A DNA stretch of 64,000 bases, from positions 1,054,001 to 1,118,000 of the forward strand of contig SNVD02015884.1 of NCBI GenBank assembly GCA_013180625.2, in the 5' to 3' direction. Shown here piece by piece: positions 37,001 through 50,327 of this stretch. This DNA comes from Boswellia sacra. Lineage: Eukaryota; Streptophyta; Magnoliopsida; Sapindales; Burseraceae. Each line of letters starts with the position of its first letter. Within the stretch, counting starts at the first letter, position 1. A program made the translations under genes and the position numbers. The notes under the pieces were generated by a model. It made no database searches and was not told where the DNA came from. It was given only the letters and a program-made list of their open reading frames with translations.

Positions 37001-40000
37001 AAAATACTCTCTCAGATGTTTATTTATTTCTATTATCGATTAAACCAAATTTCTTTTCATAATATTTAAATACGAGACATGTTTCAAATCTTCATAACCT
37101 AATATTTTAATGATATTATCTTAAGCTAATGCATAATCCCATTTGGTAAAAATATTCTATAACATAACATTTTACTAACTACTGAACTAATTTAGAATTC
37201 ATTGATTAAAAATTAAAGCCTATTAGGTGAATTCATTGATTAGGGCTTTTTAAAATTAAAAAAAAAATCAATTAATTAAATTGTTTTTAAAATTTGTAAT
37301 AAATATATTTTTACTTAAAGCTAATTTAAATAAATTACAATTGAATACATTAAATAAGAACATCAAGACTACAAATTCAAATATGTAATAATTGACAATT
37401 GAAAACAAAAAAATACATAAGTAATAATAGAAATTAAAAATTAAAGATGAGTATGTCAAAATAGAACATAATAATTAATATATAACTCTAGCTATTGCAT
37501 CTTAATTCTTTTACCTAATATTTACACTTCTTCATGACCGTCTTTCCTTTCCTACCAATAGTTCTGAAAGAGAAGTTAAGTGTGACTCTTTTTAATCTTA
37601 TTAAGTTTACAACTACTAGACTGCGATGAATGGATGATTTTAAAGAAATGTTAATCTTTGAAGTTAAATTAAAAAAAAAATTATACTAGCTTAAACTATA
37701 TGATATAATCCTTTTTGTTACAATATGCTTTGTCTAGATCTTCAAGATAACACTATTATTTCTAATACAATCTTAACAATGATATTGATAGAATACATGG
37801 AATGAAAAAAACAAAAAATAATTGACAAGAAAGAAACAATTGTTTAAAAGAAAATATATAAATATAGAAGTTTAACTTTAAAAAGATTGAGAATTATTGC
37901 CTCATAGCTGCTTGTTCTAGCTAGATCTCATAAATGTGAAATTTAAAATGGATAGTTAATGTTCTTGTCTCTTACCATGTTTTCTCCAAAGACATTGCAA
38001 ATATCCTCATGAAGCCACAATCGACTGCGTTTTCCTGGATCCTTAGATTCATTTCGAACAATCTCTCTGCCCATTTCTTGCACCAAGTCATGCATTGTTA
38101 TCTGGTTTTTGTCTATAGTTATGAGACACTTTTCAATGAGACGAGTTATTCCAATATCTGCACAGAAGTCACTGGCTTTTAAGATGTTTGTTACATAGGA
38201 AGTCGTCATGTCTTTAAAGAAACATGCAATATCTAGAAAGATATCTTTCTCTTCGGAATCTAATCCATCGTAACTAATTCTTAACACGTCTTGGATACCT
38301 TTATCAAGGGAATTTTCTAGCTTCTTTATTTTACTTTTCCAATCATTCTCTGATCTGCCATATAGGAAACGACCTAAAACTTTTAGAGCTAATGGGAGTC
38401 CTTTAGCATATGCTAAAACTTCGTTTGAGAGCTCCTCATAAGATTTAGGTGGGCAGATTTTTCTAAAGGCACAATTACAAAAAAGTTGAAGAGCATCATC
38501 ATGACGTAGTCCCTTAACCTCGTAAATATTAGAGTCATCCACTTCACAATTTGTCAACACATGTTTATCCCTTGTTGTTATAATAATTTGACTTCCCAAC
38601 TTCAGATTATTAAAACCTCCGATCAACGTTACTATTTGTTGATAGTCAGTCACGTCATCAAAAATTATGTGAACCTTCATACTGCCAAGCATTTCTATTG
38701 TGTGGAATCCGTCTCCGAATATTGCATGAAGAAGTTTGTCTTGCAACTGGGTTAGACTTCGTTCTTTCCCCCATTCTTCTCTAACATTTGCAATGAAGTA
38801 AGAGGCATCAAATTTGTTCCTAATTTCATTGAATACAGCACGAGCAATGGTTGTCTTTCCGATACCACCGATGCCCCAAATTCCTATAATATGCACCCTG
38901 TTCGACCCAATTTGCAATAAAGATTTAACTTCTTCTATGCTAAATTGTGCTCCAACCAGGTCCTTCTCGTAACTTGAAGACTCTTTTCTTAGTATAGTCA
39001 AAATATCATGGACAATACTCTTTATACATTCATTTTCATTCCTTACAAGTAGGGGGGAAAAAACAATGCAAACAATCACTTGTTAGTATAAATAAGAGAT
39101 GGAGACAACATAATTGTCATCCTAGTAGCTAATAAATATTACAAAGATGTTACTAATAAACGAGGCTGTTTACACCCAAATTCATACATAATTAAACAGA
39201 TGTTGGTTCTGATATGAATAATGATACTCTCCCCAAATCATCCTCCAAATTTTATATCGAAATGATATTTATTCAATTGATGATTGACAAGTGAAGTAAT
39301 ATATGATTTGGTAAGTTTATAATTATGCTGAGTTATTAAGGATATATAATTTTAGGATAAAGTTTTAGATATGTATCAATACCTTTTCACATTCATACAT
39401 TTCAGGCATCAATTATTAAGAAATGAAAAGACCATACTCTATCCAAGACAAGATTAATGAAAAGATCTTGTTGAATAATTATTATTTCTGTATGTAATAA
39501 TATTCTTCTTAAATTGTTATTGCATTGTCTGGAAGGACGTAAGTTACTTTTAATTTTGCAGAGAGTAAAGCGTTATGAGAATTATAGGAGAATCAGAACT
39601 TACTTTTTGTCATCTATGTGGTATCCAGATAGATTGGCTGCTTCCTCCAAAGCAGCCTTCCACCCCTGCAGCTGATCTGATCCCTCTGTAAAACGTTCCT
39701 GGATTCTCTTAAAAGCATCCCCAAACTCGCCCTGCTGTTTCTTTACATCTGATGGAAGTACGCGATAGAAAACCGGTATTGCAATCTGTCCGTTGGTTCT
39801 CCTGCAATCAAGGATCTGTTCAAGTTCTTGGAGGCACCAACTAGAGTTTGCATAATTTTTTGAGAAAATGATCAGCAAAATCTTTGATTCTTTAATTGTA
39901 TTCAAAAGAGAGGGTGAAATTTTATCTCCTCTGGGAAGCTTGTCATCAATGAAAGTTCTAATCTTTTTCCCATCCAAAGCTCCATAGAGGTGACTAGTAA

Positions 40001-40097
40001 AATTGTTGCGGGTGTCTTCGCCTCTGAAACTAAGGAAAACATCATACTTCGTGACTCGAGGAGTGGGTGCAGAAGAAGAAGAAGAAGCCATGAACAT
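34044..40097 (-). CDS. TNL-3: TIR-NBS-LRR gene, last-exon acceptor mutated
   Basis: Exons 39604-40097, 37976-39041, 35485-35793, 34678-35397 and potential exon 5 at 34044-34559. Joined, they would give 1,034 residues with TIR, NB-ARC (GIWGIGGIGKTT, GLPLAL, MHDLVQEMG), LRR and C-JID (CYPGNEIPEWF). All exons are open. However, the exon 5 acceptor reads TTG where TNL-1 and TNL-4b read TAG, and no in-frame substitute AG is evident. Retention of intron 4 would stop after KVSLPPLFPFT, giving about 873 residues without C-JID. Exon 4 carries 57 residues more than TNL-1, from about 34860 to 35030. Probably expressed, but likely altered at the C-terminus. Confidence 0.88.
36770..36935 (-). pseudogene. 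Relic exon 3 copy in TNL-3 intron 3
   Basis: Same position and wording as the relic in TNL-1: acceptor-like TTTAG, then a sequence corresponding to KKKYKG...CLDISK and LDPLAFWKMRN, with more decay. Confidence 0.65.
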
Positions 40098-40160
40098 CCA
40101 CTGATGATGAGAGGCTTTCGGATAAGCAAAGTTAATCTACAAAACAAAACCAACAGTAGT

Positions 40161-41590
40161 AGACAAAATATGCAGGAATATCTTCACTTCACAAAACTAG
40201 ATCTCTAATACAAAAATAAATGGAAATGAGAGGAAACATGAATAAGCAATAAACTAGCTAACCAGATTTCAGCTTAACAACAGCTGATGGTGATGACCAC
40301 CCAGATCAGGCACTTGGCTGACGAGAAACCGAAGATCGACCACGGTTTTGAGAGACTATTCAGATCAGTAGACGCAGGGCACTAGACCAAATAAACTCTT
40401 GGTCACAAACATATTAAAAATCGCAAGAGTATCAAGTCAGAAAGTCTTGGTCTTTTAAAGCCTCATTAGCACGTCAGTCAGTCAACTTTACCAAAAGGAC
40501 CCGAAAAGGCATGTGGTTATTTCCTGGAAGTTTCGTTGCTGTTTCGGGGAAAGAAAATAAACATGGAGCCCCGTCTATTCTTCCTAAAAAATGCCGCTTG
40601 TTAAAGGTGGCTCAAATAGTGAAAGCACGACGCCGAAATAGTCAAAAGTAAGTGGGAACCGAAAGTTAATTGTCTTCGCTCACCTTTGTCAAAATCATCA
40701 AGCAATTTGGACGCTCCATACTCGAAGAAACTATCCTTTCCACAGAAAGATTTTTTGGGCTTGCCATGCATCCCTCAAGTATAAACAAGGGTGCATTGCA
40801 ATGCTTCAAACCATCCCAAACCGATTCCTCTCTAGATAGCTTGTATATTTAAAGACTGAATTTTTTCTTTTTAAAAAGCAAAATAAAGGATTTAAAAGAG
40901 TCCAGATGTTGTAATCCTAATATACACAATGTAATTACATGCTCAGAGGCGCTTTTGATACATTAACCATTACTCTCCTCACAAAATCTAAACGAGAAAA
41001 CTAAGAACGTAATTTTCTTCAATTTTGTTAGCTACTTTTCTCAAATCTCTATATTGACCGTAATTAAAATTATCCCAAATTCTACTGGCTTGACGATCAA
41101 ACATAAACCCAAGCCCGAACTAGCCTGCATCCATCAAGTATCTCCACTTCTGAAAGATATTAGGGGCTCCACAACCACAATTAACTATTCCCCACTGCAA
41201 TAGTAAATATATTAAAGCTGCAAAAATCTATGTGAGATTAAAACCAAAATTCGCTTTGCATTACTTCCTGTATACATTCACTTTGTAGCAGCTAATTATG
41301 GCCACATGGAAATTTCTAGTTCAACATTTACTTCTAGTAACTGGACTAAAGGACTCAAATGAATATCCAAGTAACCGCTTTGCTTGTAGAAATAGACAAA
41401 CGATTTTGCTGGCTAAACATCTAATGCGATTGAATTAATCTCTACAGCTTAAATGTGCTTAAGATATTTTCAATTTGTTTTGATAATTTGAAGATTACAC
41501 ATTAGCACCAACAATAAACCCAAGAGGCATAACTTTTCTAGTGTCAAAAGTGGGGCCTCGATTGTCACTGGCCCAACCCAAACTAGAAAA
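40161..41590. repeat. Upstream flank of TNL-3
   Basis: Homologous to TNL-1's flank at first, then nearly identical to the flank of the TIR-only unit (18720-19800). No gene seen. Confidence 0.7.
40480..40485 (-). promoter_or_regulatory. W-box (TTGACT) upstream of TNL-3
   Basis: About 380 bases upstream of the start codon, same context as upstream of TNL-1. Function is inferred. Confidence 0.35.
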
Positions 41591-41599
41591 ATGCCTAAT

Positions 41600-41760
41600 G
41601 GTGAACCATGGGACAAGTTGTCCCATGAATTGGGCACTATTGGGACTAGCATTAGTCTAGTCCCAATCTCCTTAAAGTGTTCCAAACAAGAGATAGGACA
41701 AATAGTCCTAAAAATAGTCCAGTCCCCCCTTTTGTCCTGTCTCCCAAACATGCGCTAAAG
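41600..41760. mobile_element. Hairpin-rich insertion truncating the TNL-4b C-JID exon
   Basis: Two adjacent perfect hairpins: CATGGGACAA/TTGTCCCATG (41607-41627) and ATTGGGACTAG/CTAGTCCCAAT (41639-41667). They are followed by repeated ggacaaatagtcc-like words and cccaaacatgcgct. TNL homology stops here. Probably a MITE fragment; the family is not determined. Confidence 0.5.
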
Positions 41761-41766
41761 GTTTAA

Positions 41767-44700
41767 ATCTACAAGACATAGTGCATATATTGACTTCAGT
41801 CTTGTTAACTCTGACTTTTATAAAACATGGCCGCCAAATTGAACAATGATCTTTGGCATTTCCAACTTCCACAACAATGCATATATTAAAACTAAGAACG
41901 TCTTCACTAGTCAAATGTTGTTCAATATTTTGACGCAAGCGAGATCCCTCATCCTTATAGTCAAACCACTCTGGAATTTCATTTCCAAGGTAACAAACAT
42001 TCTTAAAAAATTTTCAACCAGATTCCTATATCGATTGATATCATCTGTCACTAGTAACATAATTTTAATATTAGATATATTAAAAAAATTAATAAAATAA
42101 AAGAACTAAGTCATATAAAAGGAAAGAGGGGGGAAAGAGAGACCTTGCGAAGACTTTTTGATAAATTGACGTTGAAGCAGTTGTCAAGATTTATTCTTTG
42201 TGGCCTCATCATAGGCAATACTTGCAATGGTAACTTCGCATAATATTGAATTCCAATGATGAGCAATAACATGCATCCAAATTTGTACCTCTTGGAAGTT
42301 GTGGCAAAGAAATAAGCCTCACACAATGGGTTACGTCTAAATATTCCAGATCTTTACACTTACAAATACTGCCTGAGAGACTCTCAAGGCTCAAACAACG
42401 TGAAAGATCCAATCTAACTAGTCCTGATTGATCTCCAATGAAAGGTGATTCTATTATTGCAGTTTCACTTAAATTTAACTTTTCCACTTTATATGAGATC
42501 TTTGGAGCCACCTTGAGGTTTAAACAACCACTGAGATTAATTGATTTTGATGGAATGTTGTCCGGAAGAATCTCAAGGCTTTCGCAACATCTTAGATCCA
42601 ACTCCTGAAGATCCACGGCTTTGGACAAATCTAGAATCTCTTTTAAGTGGTTAGAATTAGAAAGATCAATATGTCTCAGATTTACAAGATCCTATGAGAA
42701 AGAAAACAAACATTAACATCTCTAATAGTTATAATTTGCAACATAAAGATACTCATATAAGTATCAAGATATATTTACTTGGACTCCATTCCAAAGTAGT
42801 TCAACATTGCTGCGAGGCATATGAAGCCAAACAAGATTCTCCGCTTGAAAATTTAATAGCAATGACTCAAATGGGTAGTGGTCCCAACTAAAGACCTCAG
42901 CGGAAAAAGATTCAAGTTCTTCAACAGGCTCGAAATAACCATCTTCCATGCCATATACTATGAAGATCCTTAACTTATGCATTTTTGAAAAACAGCGAGG
43001 ATCTAAATCTATATTGTTTATTTTAGATTCATCCAAGTGTATGCCTTGTATTTCTTCTCCCCCCTAAAATTAACAAAAGATAATAAGTTAGCATCAAACA
43101 TTTAAAAGCTTAAATTAATAAAGTTTAAAATTAAAATACTCTAAAAAGGATGTTTATTTATTTATATATTTTTCTTTAAATCCTATTTCTCTTCATAATA
43201 TTTAAATATAAGACACCTAGTATATCTACCTAGCCTCTTTTTTCTCCTAAGCTAATGCACAATCCCATTTTAACAATATCCTATAACGTGCAACATTTGA
43301 TTAACTAGCTGTGCAGGGTCAATCAAATTTTTAGCCTATTAGGTCAAATTCATTGACTATGGCTTTCTAAAATTAATAAAACTATCAATTAAAATTTTAA
43401 TTAATATATTGCTAGTTAAAAACTAATTTGAATATATATAATTCAATACTCTAAATAAGAATATCAAGACGACAAAAATAAATAAATACTAGAAATTTAA
43501 ATAAGTAACAATCGACAATTGATAAGCTAATTGGAACAATTGACAATTTATTTACCCTCACCATATTTAGAAACTTCTGTAAATTTCCCTCAAGTTTGAA
43601 TTTAACACAACAAACCCCTTTAATCTCTTTTTTAAAATAATAATAATTTAAATTTCCAATCCTTTATGAGCCATTATCCTTGATATGTTGTCACTTGTCA
43701 AATAATATCATAATATATTTTAATTTGCAAATGTCCCATGTTGATTATACTTAGAGGTATCACTGTGTTGAACATTTAAATTACAATAACCTAACCCTCT
43801 AACTCTTTATAAAATATATCCAAATACTTATAATTCAAAAATATTTTACAAAGAATAAACTATATATCAATTATTAATGTAAAATATTTTACCTATATTA
43901 ATTAAACAATATAAATACATTTGAACTAGTTTTGATTATTTTATGTGCTTTTTGAAATGTATAAGTATTTTTCTTTTGCACTCTTCAGTAGCCAAGTTTT
44001 CAATATAAGAAAATATCTAAACATGTGTATATAGGGTTGGGCTATTCTAACTTAATTTTTTTGATATAAATTCAAACACTCTCTCATAGCCTTTGATTTG
44101 TTAAAATCCAAGGTTGGGAAACAGATGTCCCAATTGCTCTGGAGAATAATAGGTTACGCATCTTCCAAAAGGCAAGAGGATCTAATTTCATGTCATTTGT
44201 TTTAGATATATCCAAACATATCCTTTGTATTTCTTTTTTCCTCCAAAATTAACAAAAGACATTAAGTTGGCAGCAAACTTTTAAAAGCTCCAATTAACTA
44301 TTAATAGAAAATACTCTCTTAGATGGTTATTTATTTTTATTGTCAGTTAAACCAAATTTCTTTTCATAATATTTAAATAGAAGACATGTCTCAGATCAAA
44401 TCTGTATAACCTAATATTTTAATGGTATTCTCTTAAGCTAATGCATAGTCCCATTTAGTTAAAATATTCTATAACGTAGCATTTTACTAGCTACTAATCT
44501 AATCTAGAATTGATTGATTAAAAATAAAGCCTATTAGGTGAATTCATTGATTAGGGCTTTTTAAAATTAAAAAAAATCAATTAAATTTTTTATTCAAAAA
44601 TTTGTAATAAATATATTATTATTTAAAGCTAATTTAAATCAATTACAATTGAATAGATTAAATAAGAACATCGAGACAACAAAAATAAATGAATACTACA

Positions 44701-45425
44701 AATTCAAATATGTAATAATCGACAATTGAAAACAACAAAATGCATAAGTAATAATAGAAATTGAAAATTAAAGATAAGTATATCAAAATAGAACCTAATA
44801 ATTAATAGACAGGTGTGGCTATTGCAACGTAATTCTTTTACTAAATATTTAAACTTCTTTATGACCATCTTTCCATTGCTACCAATACTTGTGAAAGAGA
44901 AATCAAGTGTGATTATTTTAATCTTAACAACTTTACAACTACTAGACAGTGATGAATGGATGATTATAAAGAAGTGTTAATTTTTAAGTTAAAAAGAAAA
45001 AAAAACTTATAATCGCCTAACCAATATTATATAATTCTTTTTGTCTAGATCTTCAAGATAACACTATTATTTCTAATACAATCTAAACTATGATATTGAG
45101 ATAATACATGGAATGAAAAAAAAAATTAATTGAAGAAAAAGAAACAATTGTTCAAAAGAAAATATATAAATATAGAAGTTTAACTTTAAAATGATAGAGA
45201 ATCCTAGCCCGATAGCTGCTCGTTCTAGCTAGATCTCATATATGTGAAATTTAAAATGGACACTTAATGTTTTTGTCTCTTACCATGTTTTTTTCTCAAG
45301 ATATTGCAAATATTCTCGTGAAGTCACAATTGACTGTATTTTCCTGGATCATTAGATTTATTTTGAACAATTTCTCTATCAATTTCTTGCAACAAGTCAT
45401 GAATTGTTATAGTGTTGTCAAACAT
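41767..45425 (-). pseudogene. TNL-4b: 5'-truncated TNL (NBS tail, LRR, partial C-JID)
   Basis: Remnants in order: the NB-ARC 3' end at about 45283-45425 (readable as an IHDLLQEI-like line with stops), relic exon near 44070-44241, exon 3 at 42779-43063 (MDESKINNIDLDPRCFSKM), exon 4 at 42144-42692 with a frameshift near 42240, and exon 5 from 42025 to about 41767. Exon 5 has a stop in ESG* (CGA to TGA) and loses homology after ICTMSC. Its LRR is of the short type, like TNL-1. TIR and most of the NB-ARC are missing. Confidence 0.85.
44070..44241 (-). pseudogene. Relic exon 3 copy in TNL-4b
   Basis: Third copy of the intronic relic, with the acceptor region altered (ctccaaaatt in place of cccctaagatt). 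Confidence 0.6.
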
Positions 45426-45965
45426 GCATTGCTATAACCTTTTATTTATTAATTTCTTTCTAATGTCAATTATTAAGTAATAATCAAACTTGTTTTATTC
45501 ATAACCCCTAGTTTATTTAACTTCTGTAATTGCAAACGTAAAAAATCCAAAGCCCAAAAGTCCAGATATAGAACCAAAAGTAATAAGATCCTAAATAAAG
45601 ACTCAAAAGCCCACAAAGCCTACAGCCCATACAAGAAACCTAGTTCATCATACTCTAAGACTAAAAGAGTCCCACAAAGACTAAGTCAGCATAACTTGAC
45701 GCAAATAATGTCTCTAATGCCACCTGGAAGCTAAAAGAGATGGTGCAATCCCTAGAATCCCTAAAAATCAGGGACATGGATCACGAGGCACAATCTCCAT
45801 GATCTCTGTGAATCAACAGGGAACTAGGCCATTCAGAGGAAGTTGAAGGTAAGTCATTCAACTTAGCTACAATTAATCCAATTTGTGCGCATAAACACTT
45901 CAAACATAGCCAACTAAGACATTAGAGTGGTGCCAGCAATCTTGCCGACATGCCTACTGTTGGAA
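45426..45965. other. Unrelated insertion between TNL-4a and TNL-4b
   Basis: This stretch (for example caatctccatgatctctgtg) has no counterpart in TNL-1 or TNL-3 and interrupts the NBS exon homology. TNL intron sequence resumes near 45966. It is probably a transposon fragment, but no termini or coding domain are recognised. Confidence 0.5.
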
Positions 45966-46398
45966 TATATGTGTAATAATTGACAATCCAAAACAAAGAA
46001 AAAGTAGAAATAATAATAACTGAAAATTAAGCACAAAATAGAAAAAGACTTTATAACCCATTTGATTGTAATGAATGATTGGCTATAAATAAGAATTAAC
46101 TTTTAAGGTAAAAAAACAAAATAAATAAATAGTCAGAAAAACCTAACATATAATATATATAATTCTTTTGTTACACTAATACTTTGTCTAGATCTTCAAG
46201 ACAAAACTATTTCTTAAAACATGATCTTAATTATGATATTGAGATAATAGATAGAATGAAAAATTTAATTGAAAAAAAAGAAACAATTATTGAATATAAA
46301 ATGCAATTTTCATAATTGCTTTCCCCATAATATCCATTCTAGCTAGATCTCATATATATGAAATATAATATGGAAACTTAATGTATTTTGTTTCTTAT

Positions 46399-48276
46399 CT
46401 CGTTTTTTCTCAATACGTTATAGATATCCCCATAATGCCATAACCTACTACGTCTTTTCGGATCATCAGATTCTTGTTGAACAATTTCTTTAGCCATTTC
46501 TTGTAGCAAATCATGCATTGTTATGATACTAGGTTCGAATGAATCCTCTTTTGATATAGTTATGAGACACTTGTCAATAAGATTACTTAATCCAATTTGT
46601 GAGGAGTAACCACAAGCATCCAAGATGCGTTTTACATCATCAATCTCCCACTCTTTAAAAAAACATGCAATATCTAAAAAGATATTTTTTTTCTTCTTTA
46701 TCCAATCCATCATAACTAATTTTTAGCACGTTTTGAATATCCTCGTGAGGAGATTTTTCTAATTTTTCCATTCCACTTTCCCAATCTTTCTTTGTTTTAC
46801 CACATAAAAAACGACCTAAAACTACGTTTGATAGCTCCACATAATCTGCAGGTGGACATCTTTGTCTAAAGGCATTCTTACAAAAAAGTTGAAGAGCATC
46901 ATCGTGACATAGTCCCTCAACCTTGTATATATTAGAGTCATCTGCTCCACAATTTTTCAGCACATGTTTGTCTCTTGTTGTTATGATTATTTGACTTCCT
47001 GAACCCAAAAGATCAAAATCTCCTATCAACTTTTCTATTTGTTCAAAACGACTTACATCATCGAAAATTATGAGAAGCTTCTTGCCACCAAGCATTTCTA
47101 CAGGGGAATTTTTATTCCCTAATATTTTATAAAGAATTTTCTCTTGCAAGTGAACTAGTCCAGGGCTTTTCTCCCATTCTTCTCTAACATTTGCAGCAAA
47201 ATAAGAACCTTCGAATTCCCAAAAAAGTTTGTTGAACACGGCACGTGCAATAGTTGTCTTTCCGATACCCCCTATACCCCAAATTCCTATAATGTGCGCC
47301 CCCTTTGACCCAATTTGCAATAAAGATTTAACTTTTTCTGTGCTAAATTGTACTCCAACCATGTCCCCTTGATAAACTGGAGACAAATTACTTAGTTTCT
47401 TCGAAATGTCATCCACAATAATGTCTATAAATTCACTCTCTGGCCTAAAAAGTAGCGAAAAGACAAACAAACATTTGTTAGCATAAACAACAGTTACCAA
47501 AAGGGGTTATTTTACACCATAATTTGTACTCCAACAGGGTATCTTGCTATTAATAAAATTTCTTTTTTCACGCGGCATTTATTAATTTGGTCAATAATGT
47601 TAATTAATGAAAAGACCTTGCTGTGTCAAAGAGAAGATTAATGAAAAGATCGATCTTGTTGAATAAGTATTATTTATCTATTAGCAGTATTCTTATATAT
47701 AGATTGTTACTGTAATTTATTAATCTCGCAGAGAGAAAAGATTTATGAGAGCGTTGAAAATTCTACGAGAATGATTAAAACTTACTTCTTGTCATTTATG
47801 TGGCATCCAGATAGATTGGCTGCTTCCTCCAAAGAAGCCTTCCACCTCTGCAGCTCATCCAATCTCTCTTTCAAACGTTCTTGGAGTTTCGCGAAAGCAT
47901 CCCCAAACTTGCCCCTCTGATGCCTTACATCTGATGGATCTACTCGATAGAAAACCGGTATTACAATCTGTCGGTTGACTCTCCTGCAATAAAGGATCTG
48001 TTCAAGTTCTTGGAGGCACCATACGGAGGCTGCATAATTTTCTGAGAAAATGATAACCGAAATCTTTGACGCTTTAATTGCATTCAAAAGAGAGGGTGAA
48101 ATTTCATCTCCTCTGCAGAGTTTGTCATCAATGAAAGTATTAATATGTTTCCGACGCAAAGCTCCCAAGACATGATTGGTAAAAGTTTTGCGCGTGTCTT
48201 CGCCTCTGAAACTAAGGAAAACATCATGCTTCATGACTTGAGTGGCGGTAGAAGAAGAAGAAGAAGCCATGAACAT
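46399..48276 (-). pseudogene. TNL-4a: TIR-NBS half gene with disabling lesions
   Basis: Exon 1 (47786-48276) is an open TIR domain: HDVFLSFRGEDTR, and WCLQELEQIL with its glutamate. Exon 2 (46399-47444) has GIWGIGGIGKTTIAR, LLIIFDDV and IIITTRDKHVL, then ELSNVVLGRFL where paralogues have about 13 more residues including GLPLAL. An extra A in an A8 run (46685-46692) shifts the frame before the FLDIACFFK region. The exon 2 donor reads ATAAG instead of GTAAG. No LRR of its own follows. The protein would be a TIR with an incomplete NB-ARC of roughly 400 residues if made; TIR-only output stays possible. Confidence 0.87.
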
Positions 48277-49750
48277 TCACTGATGAGAAATCACTTTTCA
48301 CATCCGAAAAGTTTGATCCACAAAACAGAACCAGCAATAGTAAAAGTTAGTGAACACAATATGCAAGAAATTTCACAAAACTGATCTCCATTAGAAAAAT
48401 AAATGAAAAAGAGAGGAAACATGAATAATCAATTAATTAGCTAACGAAAAATTCATCCCACGGCAGAGAGCTGCAGCACTGATGCCGATTTTGAGAGACT
48501 CCTCAGATCAATAGAGGCACCGAAACAGCAGTATCAACACTCTTGTTCACTTATTTTCTCAAGCCATGTCAAGTCAACCAAACAACTCTGTTGATATGAA
48601 TAATCAACCTGGAATTAATATAAGTATGAACTTATCATCAACCAACCATGGACATGTATTGCATAAACAACGATTACTATTGTTAGATATAATTGGAAAC
48701 GAAATGATGACATCCGATCAATGTCAGCCCCTGTGCTTTGCTATTTCCTCTGAATATTCAATGAAATTTCACTTACGTTCACTTACTTTTACAACTTACC
48801 CTCTGCAATAAGTTTTCTCAGTCAAGGAAATTTCTCTGCAATATTCTGAGTTTGAGCTTTGCTATGTCTCTCTTTCTCTCTGGCTCTCGTCTTTGTCTTT
48901 TTTTGACTCGCCTTTTTAATTGTATCTGAATGAACGCGTGATGTGAACAGTGAGTAGTATTGCTTTTGTAGATATTCTTTTACCCCCATTTTCTCCAAAT
49001 TTCTTTCTGTATTTGTTGGTATTTTTTGGAAAAATTCGAGTGCGGTTGTAAGCTGTATCGCAGTAGAATACGAACTAATCATCGACCAACTATGGAAATG
49101 TATTACACAAACTAAGATTATTATAGTTGGGTAGGTTTCGAGTTTGTTTAATCGCAAATGATGATATCGGATCACTAAATATCAGTCTTTGTAACTCACG
49201 TTCAAAGATTGATATTTCTTAAAAAATGAAAATTTTAAAAACAAAATAAAGGATTAATTTAAGAGAGTCTTGTTAGATATGGATTCTTGATACATATGAC
49301 ACTCAAGGTCCTTCTTAAAGCATTTTCTTCAATTTTGTTCTTATAAGTGAACTAAAAAAATACTTTTTTAATTAATATTTACTGGAATGAGATGGAGGTT
49401 TTTAAATCAATATCTGTCAACTTATTCACTTTTCTAGAAGATTAAAATAATAGGGGTAGACTATACAGTAATTTTTTAATATTTTACTATGCAAATTATA
49501 AGTAAAGTATACCAACTCTTTTGATATGTTTATTAGTGATTTGCTTTTTGGCGAATATTCCTTTAAATGAAGAAAGTGAGAGTTGAGGAAAAAGAAAATT
49601 TTTAATTGACATTACGAATTTAAAAATATGGTGTCCTTAGTGCACGTTAAACCACAAAGATGCACGTGAATGCATACATTCCTGTAGAATTTGTAATGAT
49701 GTACATATTTTAAAAAAGAAATATAAAAAAATTTATTAAAAATTTTATGG
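48277..49750. other. TNL-4a upstream flank and AT-rich intergenic DNA
   Basis: 48560-49060 is the third copy of a flank segment also at 22600-22950 and 63650-64000 (tgatgtgaacagtgagt). 49060-49750 shows nothing recognisable. Confidence 0.6.
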
Positions 49751-49755
49751 GAATT

Positions 49756-50273
49756 TGTGAAGAAACCTGAAGATAATTTGTGGCTAGAGTAGGTTGTCTT
49801 GAAGCAAAAAATATGGAAATTTTCTGTGCTCTCTTGCAAGCATACAAACTGAATTTAAGTGCAGAAACATAAACAAGAACACACCAGAACTTACGTGGTT
49901 CGATCCATGATCTACTCCACGGGAGGGATAGAAATGAATGCACTAGAGAGAATTTGGATTACACACTCTTCTCACTGCACTCTCAGTTTAGAACCACTCT
50001 AAGCTCTCTGTTTTTGTTTCTCTTTACTCATTTTTTCTTTACTAAGTTTTATACAACTTATATGACCTGCTTTTTCTACATTTACTGCACATCAGTATTA
50101 ATAGCCTTTCTAGGTGGCTGACTATAAGTGTAAATACAACAACCAAAAAAATAGATAGCAAGACGGCTACAGACAGACAGCAAATAGACAACAGCAAAAT
50201 AGTAGACACAGAGCAGCCAAAACAGCAGCATGTTGCTGGTTGAGATGCAATGGCTTGAGTCACAATTGCATCA
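49756..50273 (-). repeat. 3' LTR of copia-2
   Basis: 518 bp, preceded on the minus strand by the purine-rich GTCAAGGTGGAGAAT. Confidence 0.92.
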
Positions 50274-50327
50274 ATTCTCCACCTTGACTCAAGATCAGTG
50301 CATTCTCCCTCCAATTCTCCAATTATA

